Assembly (NCBI GenBank): GCA_963708235.1
Contig: OY970200.1
Coordinates: forward strand, 3,410,001-3,474,000
Source of the DNA: G963708235 sp963708235
GTDB lineage: Bacteria > Actinomycetota > Acidimicrobiia > Spongiisociales > UBA5794
DNA: 64,000 nucleotides
Direction: 5' to 3'
Shown one piece after another: positions 18,102-25,882 of the stretch (its first letter is position 1; the number at the start of each line of letters is the position of its first letter). The notes beneath the pieces were generated by a model, which worked only from the letters and a program-made list of their open reading frames with translations, had not been told where the DNA came from and searched no databases. Made by a program: the position numbers and the translations under genes.

Positions 18102-18896
18102 ATGGCCAACGATCAGTCGGAACGGGTTTATGTCGTGACCGGCGCAACCGGCATCGCCGCCGCCGGAGCACGCCGGTTCGCCGCCGACGGAGCCAGGGTG
18201 TTCGTGGTGTCGTTGCATGCCGACGACTGTGCACAGCTCGCCGACGAGATCCGCACCGGGGGCGGTGAATGCGAATGGGCCGCCGCCGACCTCACCGACG
18301 AGGCGGCAACCGTCGCCGCCTTTGCATCCTGCGGCGAGAAGATGGGGCGGATCGATGCCCTGTTCGCCGTCGCCGGCGGCAGCGGTCGCCGCCACGGCGA
18401 CGGCCCGATCCACGAGATGCCGCTCAGCGGTTGGACTGAGACCTTCCGACTGAACGGCTCCCCGGCGTTTCTCGCCGTGCGAGAAGCCGTCCGATCGATG
18501 CTCGGGGATCCGGCGCACGGCGGGGCGATCGTGGTGGTCGGCAGCGTGCTCGCCGACCACCCGGTGCCCGGGCTGTTCGCCACCCACGCCTACGCCGCGG
18601 TGAAAGGCTCGACGGCGGCGCTGACCAGAACCGTCGCCGCCTACTACGCCCCACACGGGATCAGGGTCAACGCCATCGCCCCCGGTCTGGTGGCGACGCC
18701 GACGGCGGCGCGCGCCGCCGCCGATGCAGCGACAGTGGCATTCGCCGCCGCCAAACAACCGCTGGCCGGCGGTCTGCTCGATCCGGACGACGTGGCGTCG
18801 GTGGCGGCGTTCCTCCTCTCCGACCACGCCCGGATGGTGACCGGCCAGGTCGTCGCCGTCGACGGCGGGTGGAGCGTCACCGAGGCGCGCCAGTGA
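18102..18896 (+). CDS. Short-chain dehydrogenase/reductase
   Basis: 264 residues with the SDR cofactor loop VTGATGIAAAGARRFAADGA (the last Gly of the usual TGxxxGIG is Ala), and an AYAAVKGS catalytic Tyr/Lys. C-terminal GQVVAVDGGWS is typical. It overlaps the following aldolase gene by GTGA, so the two probably act together on a sugar acid or sugar. Divergent from aapJ across a 123-nt gap. Confidence 0.85.
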   Translation: MANDQSERVYVVTGATGIAAAGARRFAADGARVFVVSLHADDCAQLADEIRTGGGECEWAAADLTDEAATVAAFASCGEKMGRIDALFAVAGGSGRRHGDGPIHEMPLSGWTETFRLNGSPAFLAVREAVRSMLGDPAHGGAIVVVGSVLADHPVPGLFATHAYAAVKGSTAALTRTVAAYYAPHGIRVNAIAPGLVATPTAARAAADAATVAFAAAKQPLAGGLLDPDDVASVAAFLLSDHARMVTGQVVAVDGGWSVTEARQ

Positions 18897-19528
18897 TCCG
18901 CCCGCCACTTCCGGAGGCGATCATCGAGGACCGCCTTGTCGCCATCGCCCGCGGGCTCGAACCCACCCGGCTCGCCGAGGTGATCCCGGCACTTCTCTCC
19001 GGGGGGATCCGGGTCGTCGAGATCACCCTCGACAGTCCCGGGGCTCTCGACGCCATCGCCACCTGGTCATCACATCAGGGCGAAGGCGGCGCCGTCATCG
19101 GTGCCGGAACGGTGCTCGACCTCGACGACGCCGTCGCCGCCGTCTCCGCCGGTGCCCGGTTTCTCGTGGCCCCGCACACCGACCCCGAGCTGATCGGATG
19201 GGCGGCCGCCTGTGACATTCCGTTCCTCGCCGGTGCGGTCACCCCCACCGAGGTGGTCGCCGCGTGGCGGGCGGGAGCGGCGGCGGTGAAGGTGTTTCCC
19301 GCCCGCCTCGGTGGGCCCGACCACATCGCCGATCTGCGGGGGCCGCTCGGGCACATCCCGCTGGTCCCCACCGGTGGCATCAGCGCCGACAATGCGGCTG
19401 CCTATCTGACCGCAGGGGCGGTGGCCGTCGGCTTCGGCTCGTGGCTGACGGCTCCCGGCGACACCGCCGGGGTCGCCCGGCGGGCCGCTGCCGCCACCCG
19501 GGCCTGTCGGCCCAATTCACCCATGTAG
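18893..19528 (+). CDS. KDPG/KHG-type aldolase (Eda family), paralog 1
   Basis: 211 residues, class I aldolase TIM barrel: GGIRVVEITLDSPGAL, VIGAGTVLDLDDA, VKVFPARLGGPDH with the Schiff-base lysine, and VPTGGISADNAAAYLTAG. Starts at a GTG overlapping the SDR stop (GTGA). Splits a 2-keto-3-deoxy sugar acid (phosphate) to pyruvate and an aldehyde. A close paralog lies at 40279. Confidence 0.87.
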   Translation: MIRPPLPEAIIEDRLVAIARGLEPTRLAEVIPALLSGGIRVVEITLDSPGALDAIATWSSHQGEGGAVIGAGTVLDLDDAVAAVSAGARFLVAPHTDPELIGWAAACDIPFLAGAVTPTEVVAAWRAGAAAVKVFPARLGGPDHIADLRGPLGHIPLVPTGGISADNAAAYLTAGAVAVGFGSWLTAPGDTAGVARRAAAATRACRPNSPM

Positions 19529-19532
19529 ATCT

Positions 19533-19568
19533 ATATGTATAGACATATGGCTCGTACCCCGATACACT
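19533..19568 (+). promoter_or_regulatory. deoC promoter with overlapping operator
   Basis: TAGACA (19540-19545) and TACACT (19563-19568) are spaced 17 nt; the ATG of deoC is 7 nt after the -10 box, so transcription probably starts at or next to the start codon. A 6-bp inverted repeat ATATGT-ATAG-ACATAT (19533-19548) covers the -35 and is a candidate repressor site. Confidence 0.6.
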
Positions 19569-19575
19569 CGGCACC

Positions 19576-20274
19576 ATGGAACAACCCCTCACCATCGCCG
19601 ACGTCACCTACGAGCAGGTGGCCAAGACCATCGACCACTCGCTGCTGCGACCCGAGCTGACGCTCGACGAAGTGGTTGCCGGATGCGAGCTTGCCGCCCG
19701 CTACGACGTTGCGTCGGTGTGTGTCCGCCCTGCCGATGTGGAACTCGCCGCCGGGGTGTTGGCCGGCACCGATGTCGCCGTCGGCACGGTCGTGGGGTTT
19801 CCCCATGGCGCCAACGCGACCGCCACCAAAGTGTTCGAGGCCCGGCTCGCCCGGACGCAGGGCGCCACGGAACTCGACATGGTGCTCAACATCGGATGGT
19901 TGCGGTCGGGTGAGTTCGATCGCGTCGAGGCCGACATCAGAGCAGTTGTCGAGGTTGCCGACGGCGCCCTGGTCAAGGTGATCCTCGAGAACGCCTACCT
20001 GGACCACGATCAGAAGGTCACCGGCTCCCATCTCGTCGAGGCTGCCGGTGGCGACTATGTCAAGACCTCCACCGGCTTCGCCCCGTCGGGGGCGACGCTC
20101 GACGATCTTCGGCTGATGCGGGACTCCGTATCGCCTCACATCAAGGTCAAGGCCGCAGGTGGAGTGCGCACGCTCGATGCGCTGCTCGAGGTGATGTCGA
20201 TCGGCGTCACCCGGTCGGGGGCCACCACCACCGCCCTCATCCTCGACGACTACCGGGCTCGCACCGCCAGCTGA
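19576..20274 (+). CDS. deoC: Deoxyribose-phosphate aldolase
   Basis: 232 residues. KTIDHSLLRPELTLDEV at the N-terminus, VVGFPHGANATATKVFEA, ELDMVLNIGWL, the lysine in VKVILENAYL, and the Schiff-base motif YVKTSTGFAPSGAT followed by KAAGGVRTLDA. Cleaves 2-deoxyribose 5-phosphate to glyceraldehyde 3-phosphate and acetaldehyde; orthologs in sugar loci may act on related substrates. No ribosome binding site; likely leaderless. Confidence 0.93.
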   Translation: MEQPLTIADVTYEQVAKTIDHSLLRPELTLDEVVAGCELAARYDVASVCVRPADVELAAGVLAGTDVAVGTVVGFPHGANATATKVFEARLARTQGATELDMVLNIGWLRSGEFDRVEADIRAVVEVADGALVKVILENAYLDHDQKVTGSHLVEAAGGDYVKTSTGFAPSGATLDDLRLMRDSVSPHIKVKAAGGVRTLDALLEVMSIGVTRSGATTTALILDDYRARTAS

Positions 20275-20373
20275 GCCACCACGGTCCCGGCGGTCCGGTC
20301 GGGCCGCTCGGCGGCTCCAACCTCGACAGGCCCGACACTCGGCGCCTCGCTCCGGGGCCCTCCGGCGGCTTTC

Positions 20374-20397
20374 GTCCCCTCGCCCGGGCGGGGGGAC
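20374..20397. terminator. Bidirectional hairpin between convergent deoC and the ROK kinase gene
   Basis: 24-bp palindrome GTCCCCTCGCCC / GGGCGGGGGGAC (20374-20385, 20386-20397) with one T-G pairing. Confidence 0.5.
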
Positions 20398-20428
20398 ACC
20401 GCCACGTCCGACAGCCCGGATATGCCGC

Positions 20429-21358
20429 TCAGACGCCCGCTTCACATCCGGGCTCGCCCAACGGCCTACCGGCGAGGGCGGCGCCGATGGCGCCCGCCAG
20501 CGGACCGAGTGCGGCGGGAACGATCCGGATCGCCTCCGCCGGGACCAACGTGACCCGTGAGGTGACCGCACGACGGATCGGGTCGAGAACGATGTCGCCG
20601 GCGACGGCGATGCCTCCCCCGATCACGATCCGATCCGGGCCCAACACCACCACCATGTTGGCCAGGGCGATTCCGAGATACCCGGCAACGGTGTCGATGG
20701 CCTCGATGGCGCCGCGCTCCCCCCGGGCGGCGGCGGCGTAGACCTGCTCGGCGGTCTCCATCCCGGCGAGCTCGGCGAGCACACCGGCCCTGGTCACGGC
20801 CTCGGCGCACCCCATGGCACCACACCCGCACTGCGGCCCGTCGGGAAGCACGATCTGATGCCCGATCTCACCGGCGCGTCCGGTACTCCCGAGCCGGAGC
20901 CGCCCACCGATCATGACCCCGCCACCGACCCCGGTACCCAGGGTCAGGCAGACGAGGGTGTCGCAACCCATCCCGGCCCCGATGGTCCCCTCCGCAAGGG
21001 TGAAGGCCCGGGCGTCGTTGATCAAGGTGACCGGGACCCCGAACGCCTCGGACAGCGGCTCGCTCAGCGGGTGTCCCGGCCACGGTCCGGGGAGGTTGGG
21101 GAACAGCAGCACGGTGCCCGCTCCCGGATCGAATACTCCCGGCACGCCGACACCGACCGATGCCACCGGACCATACCGGTCAATGGCGGCTCGACCGATC
21201 TCGATCAGTCTCTCCACCACCGCATCGGGCCCCCGCTCGGCGTAGGTGGGATGGGTCTCATCGGCAAGCACCTCCGGGGCCACACCGGGGTCGCCCTCGG
21301 CGATGATCGCCACCTTGACATTGGTCCCGCCCAGGTCGAGACCGAGCCGACGGATCAC
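20429..21358 (-). CDS. ROK-family sugar kinase
   Basis: 309 residues. N-terminal ATP-binding LGLDLGGTNVKVAI, catalytic segment TLINDARAFTLAEG, LGTGVGGGVMIGG, and the ROK zinc motif CGCGAMGCAEA. A single ROK domain without helix-turn-helix indicates a kinase (glucose/N-acetylhexosamine type). The GTG at 21358 is chosen because it precedes the ATP loop by about five residues and lies 7 nt after the gntR stop. Operon gntR-kinase. Confidence 0.85.
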   Translation of the reverse strand: MIRRLGLDLGGTNVKVAIIAEGDPGVAPEVLADETHPTYAERGPDAVVERLIEIGRAAIDRYGPVASVGVGVPGVFDPGAGTVLLFPNLPGPWPGHPLSEPLSEAFGVPVTLINDARAFTLAEGTIGAGMGCDTLVCLTLGTGVGGGVMIGGRLRLGSTGRAGEIGHQIVLPDGPQCGCGAMGCAEAVTRAGVLAELAGMETAEQVYAAAARGERGAIEAIDTVAGYLGIALANMVVVLGPDRIVIGGGIAVAGDIVLDPIRRAVTSRVTLVPAEAIRIVPAALGPLAGAIGAALAGRPLGEPGCEAGV

Positions 21359-21365
21359 CGCAACG

Positions 21366-22088
21366 TCATTGGGGTGTCTCGTCGCGACGGAGCACCGCCT
21401 CGAACACATAGCGTTCGGCGGCGTAGATGGTCTCGGTGCGCTCCAGGGGCACGCTGTCCTCGTCGACGATGGTGCGCTGCTCGGAGAGCACGACGCCCTC
21501 GAGCGACAGATCGAGCAGTCGACGCTCTTTTGCGGTGGCCTTGCGCGAGGTGACCCGGGCGAAGGCCGTGGACGGCATGCGGCCATGTGCCTCGAACATC
21601 TGGTGCAGCGATCCGGTGGCGAGATCCTCGTCGAGCACGAACGCACACGAGGGCGTGATCAGGGCCCGCTCGATGGCCATCGGGACGCCATCTGCGAGCC
21701 GCAGCCGCTCGACGAGGACGACCTGGTCGGGGTCCTTCAGATCGAGGGCCGCCAAATCCTCTGCGCTGGCTTCGGTCATCTCGGCGCGCAGCACGCGCGA
21801 TGTCGGGATCAGCCCGCGACGGCGGGTGCTCTCGCTGAACGACAACGGGGAACCCAGAACGCGGGGCACCGGACGGTTGGCGACGAAGGTGCCTTTGCCC
21901 CGCTTGCGGTACAGCAGATGCTCGTTGACCAGCATCTGTACCGCCTGGCGCGCCGTCATCCGGCTCACTTCGAAGCGCTCACACAACTCGGCGTCCGATG
22001 GCAGCAGATCCCCGGGATTGCTCTGGGCAACGAGCGCCCGCAGGTAGTCGGCGATCTCCTCGTATCGAGCAGCGCTCGGTTTGGTCAC
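21366..22088 (-). CDS. GntR-family regulator with UTRA domain (HutC/DasR type)
   Basis: 240 residues. Winged helix-turn-helix YEEIADYLRALVAQ, LLPSDAELCERFEVSRMTARQ near residues 9-50, and a UTRA ligand domain (PLSFSESTRRRGLIPTSRVL, LADGVPMAIERALI). Start GTG at 22088; an upstream GTG at 22136 overlaps the operator and is less likely. Gene context (ROK kinase, SIS protein) suggests a (amino)sugar-phosphate effector. Confidence 0.88.
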   Translation of the reverse strand: MTKPSAARYEEIADYLRALVAQSNPGDLLPSDAELCERFEVSRMTARQAVQMLVNEHLLYRKRGKGTFVANRPVPRVLGSPLSFSESTRRRGLIPTSRVLRAEMTEASAEDLAALDLKDPDQVVLVERLRLADGVPMAIERALITPSCAFVLDEDLATGSLHQMFEAHGRMPSTAFARVTSRKATAKERRLLDLSLEGVVLSEQRTIVDEDSVPLERTETIYAAERYVFEAVLRRDETPQ

Positions 22089-22135
22089 AGCGGAACTCCC
22101 ATCGATGCGACATCCAACCTGGGCCCACCAGGACA

Positions 22136-22152
22136 CTAGACGATTTGTCTAG
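22136..22152. promoter_or_regulatory. Candidate GntR operator between the divergent gntR and SIS genes
   Basis: Perfect inverted repeat CTAGAC-GATTT-GTCTAG in the divergent promoter region. The half-site resembles the GTCTAGAC core known for DasR/NagR-type HutC regulators, so autoregulation and control of the SIS gene are likely. Confidence 0.6.
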
Positions 22153-22277
22153 ACATTTCATCGCTCTTGAGGTACGGTCAATCGTATCGTCGGCGACCCA
22201 GCGTACCGCCCTCCGGCCAGGGGGCGACGTACCCCTCTGGGTGGCTCTCCGACCTCGTAGAAGGTGGACACCCGAAC

Positions 22278-23057
22278 ATGAATGCATCCTCAGGGCGTTG
22301 GATGACCGCTGCCCGCCAGATCCTGGATCGCATCGAGCAGACCCAGATGGAGTCGATCACGGCCACGGCGGTGCGATGCGCCACAACGATCGGCGCCGGC
22401 GGGCTCGTCCACCTGTTCGGGACCGGGCACTCCAGGATTCCGCTGGAGGAGATGTTCCCCCGCTACGGCTCCTACCCCGGCTTCCACCCCATGGCCGAGT
22501 TGTCGATGACGTTCCACACCCAGATCGTGGGTGTCAACGGGCAGCGCCAGGCCATGTTCATCGAACGGGTCGAAGGCCTCGCCGAGGCAATCCTCGACAA
22601 CTTCACGTTCGGTCCTCACGACATGATGATCGTCTTCAGCGCCGGTGGCCGAACCGCGGTACCCATCGAGATGGCCGCCGGAGCCCGCAAGCGCGGTCTC
22701 GGGGTGGTGGCGGTGACGGCGGTGGAGCAGTCGATGGCGGCGGCGTCGGAGCATCCATCCGGTCTGCGGCTGCTCGACCACGCCGACGTCGTCATCGACC
22801 TGTGTATCCCCACCGGTGATGCCCTGGTCACCCTCGACGGGCTCGACACCCCGGTCGGGCCGGGATCGACGGTGGCCAACACCGCCATCGTCAACGAGAT
22901 CAAGGTGCAGACCGCCGAGCTTCTCATCGAGGCCGGAGCGATGCCGCCGGTGATCACGAGCAGCGCCGTGGTGGGACCGCAGCGGGCGTCCGAACTCTTC
23001 GACGCCGCCTACGGTGAACATGCCCGGCGCTACGCCGAGGTGCTCGCCACCAGCTGA
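22278..23057 (+). CDS. SIS-domain sugar isomerase-like protein (UPF0309 type)
   Basis: 259 residues. The SIS fold has LVHLFGTGHSRIPLEEMFPR near 46-65 and DMMIVFSAGGRTAVPIEMA, the phosphosugar-binding Ser/Thr loops. Start ATG 22278 follows GAAGGTGG. Divergent from gntR over a shared operator. Members bind or isomerise phosphosugars or remove a substituent (MurQ-like); the exact reaction is not known. Confidence 0.82.
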   Translation: MNASSGRWMTAARQILDRIEQTQMESITATAVRCATTIGAGGLVHLFGTGHSRIPLEEMFPRYGSYPGFHPMAELSMTFHTQIVGVNGQRQAMFIERVEGLAEAILDNFTFGPHDMMIVFSAGGRTAVPIEMAAGARKRGLGVVAVTAVEQSMAAASEHPSGLRLLDHADVVIDLCIPTGDALVTLDGLDTPVGPGSTVANTAIVNEIKVQTAELLIEAGAMPPVITSSAVVGPQRASELFDAAYGEHARRYAEVLATS

Positions 23058-23299
23058 GCGCATGTCGCTCCGCCCAGCGGGCGTTTCCGGGTAGGCCGTC
23101 GCCGGGTAGCGCACGCCCGAGTGCGCCACCGGGGGATCGGTCGAGACGGAGCAACGCCATCAGGCGGGCCGGGCCATCTTGGACATCGCCCCCGCCATCG
23201 GTTTGGGTGGGTGGATCGGTCGTTTCGACCTCTCATCAGCCCGATATCCGCACCTTTGTCCTTGACAGTGACCGAAGTGCGTGCTCAACTGACGAAACC

Positions 23300-24493
23300 A
23301 TGGCAAACCGCACTACGCAGGGGGGAACTCCGGGCGAACTCCTGCAACTGATCCGCCGCGGCGAAGCCACCACCCGCACCGCACTTGCCGGTGCAACCGG
23401 GCTGGCACGGTCGACCGTTTCGCAACGCATCGATCAGTTGATCACCGACGGCCTGGTCACCGAGGTCGGCGAGGCCCCCTCCACCGGTGGCCGCCCTCCC
23501 GCCGTCCTCGGATTCAACCATGACGCCGGGATCGTCCTCGTCGCCGATCTGGGTGCGACCCATTCCCGACTCGCCGCCAGCGATCTCGCCGGTCGCCCGC
23601 TCACCGAACTTGCCGTCGACCTCGACATCGCCGCCGGCCCCGATCATGTCCTCGGGGTGGTCAAGAAGTGCTTCCACGAGGTGACCGCAGCCGCCGGACG
23701 ATCGTCGGTCGATGTCCGCGCCATCGGTATCGGTGTTCCCGGCCCGGTCGAGTTCGCCGCCGGCCGCGCCGTCAACCCGCCGATCATGCCCGGCTGGGAC
23801 GGGTACCCGATCCGCGAACGGTTCTTCGACCACTACGGGGTCCCGGTCCTGGTCGACAACGACGTCAACATCATGGCGCTCGGTGAGCACTGGGTGCTGA
23901 CCCCGTCACCCAACGACCTGCTCTTCGTCAAGGTCGGCACCGGCATCGGGTCCGGACTCATCCTGGGGGGCCGCCTCCATCGCGGCGCCCAGGGCGCCGC
24001 CGGCGACATCGGCCATGTCCAGGTCATCCGCGAAGGTGCGGTGTGCCGGTGTGGCAATCAGGGATGTCTCGAGGCGGTCGCCGGAGGACGGGCACTCGCC
24101 CAGATCCTCTCGGAGGCAGGTCTCGACGCCTCCACCAGCAGGGACGTGGTCCGACTCGCCAAGGTCGGCAACGCCGCCGCCACCCAGGCGGTGCGCGAGG
24201 CGGGCCGTCTGCTCGGGCGGGTGCTGGCATCGATGGTCAACATCTTGAACCCCGACACCATAATCGTCGGAGGCGACGTCGCCGAGGCCGGCGAACAACT
24301 TCTCGCCGGAGTCCGTGAAGTCGTCTACAAGCGGTCCACCGCACTGGCCACCTCGCGGCTCCAGGTCCTCCCCAGCTCGCTCGGCGACCGGGCGGGAATC
24401 ACCGGCGCCGCCGCCATGGTCATCGAGCACGTCTTTGCTCCGGGCATGATCGACGCCGCCCTGGCCGGAGCCAACCACGGTGCGCACCGATGA
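23300..24493 (+). CDS. ROK-family transcriptional repressor (NagC/XylR type)
   Basis: 397 residues. N-terminal winged helix (RTALAGATGLARSTVSQRID, then LITDGLVTEVGEAPSTGGRP) plus a ROK domain with VADLGATHSRLA, VLVDNDVNIMALGE, VGTGIGSGLILGG and the zinc site CRCGNQGCLEA. It directly precedes the eight-gene sugar operon and probably represses it until the sugar binds. TTGACA at 23262-23267 could be the -35 of its promoter; the -10 is weak. Confidence 0.9.
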   Translation: MANRTTQGGTPGELLQLIRRGEATTRTALAGATGLARSTVSQRIDQLITDGLVTEVGEAPSTGGRPPAVLGFNHDAGIVLVADLGATHSRLAASDLAGRPLTELAVDLDIAAGPDHVLGVVKKCFHEVTAAAGRSSVDVRAIGIGVPGPVEFAAGRAVNPPIMPGWDGYPIRERFFDHYGVPVLVDNDVNIMALGEHWVLTPSPNDLLFVKVGTGIGSGLILGGRLHRGAQGAAGDIGHVQVIREGAVCRCGNQGCLEAVAGGRALAQILSEAGLDASTSRDVVRLAKVGNAAATQAVREAGRLLGRVLASMVNILNPDTIIVGGDVAEAGEQLLAGVREVVYKRSTALATSRLQVLPSSLGDRAGITGAAAMVIEHVFAPGMIDAALAGANHGAHR

Positions 24494-24512
24494 CGCCCCA
24501 ATATTCTTGGGA

Positions 24513-24536
24513 GGCAACCCCCATCCAGGGGTTGCC
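24513..24536 (+). terminator. Hairpin between the ROK repressor and the sugar operon
   Basis: Perfect 9-bp inverted repeat GGCAACCCC (24513-24521) / GGGGTTGCC (24528-24536), 6-nt loop. It may end the repressor mRNA or sit in the operon leader. A second small stem, GCCGCC-CTCT-GGCGGC, lies at 24558-24573. Confidence 0.5.
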
Positions 24537-24600
24537 ACGATCACAACACCCCAAGTCGCCGCCCTCTGGCGGCATAGCAACAGAAGGAGAGGAACAAAGG

Positions 24601-25698
24601 ATGAGGCAACGTAAACCAGCGAGCCTTAAGCTCGCGGCACTTCTCGCCGCCTTGGCCCTCGTAGTGGCCGCATGCGGCGGCGACGATGATGCCGACCCCA
24701 CCACCACGGCTGCGGCCGGTGGAGACGTCACCACCACGGCAGCAGCCGGTGGAGACGGTGGCGACGGCGACTATGTGCTGGGTGTCAGCAACACGCTCGT
24801 CGGCAACGCCTGGCGTGAGCAGATGATGTGTGCCATCAAGGCCGAGGCCCTGGCCAGCGGCCAGGTGTCGCAGGTTATCGAGAACAACCGGAACGCCGAG
24901 GCCACCGACCAGATCGCAGACATCCAGGGCTTCATCTCCCAGGGCGTCGATGCGATCATCCTCAACCCGGCCGATCGTGAGGCGCTCAATCCGGCCATCG
25001 AGGAGGCCATCGCCCAGGGGATCGTCGTCGTGTCGGTCGACTCGCCGGTCACGGCCGAGGGCGCCTACATCGTCACCAACGACCAGACCGCCTACGGCCG
25101 TCTCGGCGCCGAGTGGCTGTTCGACGCGATGGGTGGCGAGGGCAACGTGGTGTACATGCGCGGTATCGACGGTGTGCCCGCCGACACCGACCGTGACGCC
25201 GGCTTCCAGGAGGCGCTCGAGGCCAACCCGGGTATCACCATCGTCAGCGAGACCTTCACCGGCTGGGACCCGACCCAGGGTGCCCAGCAGGCGCTCGAGG
25301 CGCTCAACGCCTACGACGTGGACGGGATCTGGACCTCTGGCATCGACTACACCGTCGTCGAGCAGTTCGCCGTCGCCGGTGTCGACCCGGTCCCGGTTGT
25401 GGGTGCGGACAACAACGCATTCATCGGCCAGCTCATCGCCGGTCAGCCCGGTGCTGCGGTGACCAACCCGCCCGCCATCGGCGGTGTCGGTGTGGCCGTG
25501 GCCCTGGACGCCCTCAACGGCGAGAGCCCGGAGCAGACCACGGTGCTGACGCCGGAAGTCTTCGATCACGCTGCGGACGCCGGAGCGGTCGAGTCCATCT
25601 TCGTCGAGGACCTGCCTGCCGGGTGGAGCTCGTACATCGAGATCGATCCCTACACCAGCTACACGACGGACCAGGTCATCGCCTGCGAAGGGCCCTGA
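24601..25698 (+). CDS. Ribose-type ABC transporter sugar-binding lipoprotein
   Basis: 365 residues. Signal peptide with lipobox LVVAACGGD, then a Thr/Ala/Gly linker. The Peripla_BP_4 (RbsB-type) domain has IADIQGFISQGVDAIILNPA, VVVSVDSPVTAEGAYIVTND, GRLGAEWLFDAMGG and VPADTDRDAGFQEAL. Start ATG 24601 follows AAGGAGAGG. First gene of an operon running to 33814; captures a monosaccharide or polyol. Confidence 0.92.
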   Translation: MRQRKPASLKLAALLAALALVVAACGGDDDADPTTTAAAGGDVTTTAAAGGDGGDGDYVLGVSNTLVGNAWREQMMCAIKAEALASGQVSQVIENNRNAEATDQIADIQGFISQGVDAIILNPADREALNPAIEEAIAQGIVVVSVDSPVTAEGAYIVTNDQTAYGRLGAEWLFDAMGGEGNVVYMRGIDGVPADTDRDAGFQEALEANPGITIVSETFTGWDPTQGAQQALEALNAYDVDGIWTSGIDYTVVEQFAVAGVDPVPVVGADNNAFIGQLIAGQPGAAVTNPPAIGGVGVAVALDALNGESPEQTTVLTPEVFDHAADAGAVESIFVEDLPAGWSSYIEIDPYTSYTTDQVIACEGP

Positions 25699-25782
25699 TC
25701 CGAGACTGACGGCCACGATCCAGGTCCGCTGACGAAATGGATGCGGACCCGACTCGTGAGTTTCACTGACTAGCCAGACGAC

Positions 25783-25811
25783 GAGCCGGGAGCCACAATG
25801 GCTCCCGGCTC
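25783..25811 (+). terminator. Perfect hairpin after the sugar-binding protein gene
   Basis: 13-bp arms GAGCCGGGAGCCA / TGGCTCCCGGCTC with loop CAA. As at aapJ, it follows the binding-protein gene and precedes the ATPase gene, which points to attenuation or 3-prime-end protection rather than operon end. Confidence 0.7.
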
Positions 25812-25882
25812 GGTCCGGCACCAGCGACGGGCTGGCAACCGGAACGACGACCTGACTCCTTGCAGGGAGCCCGCACCACACA

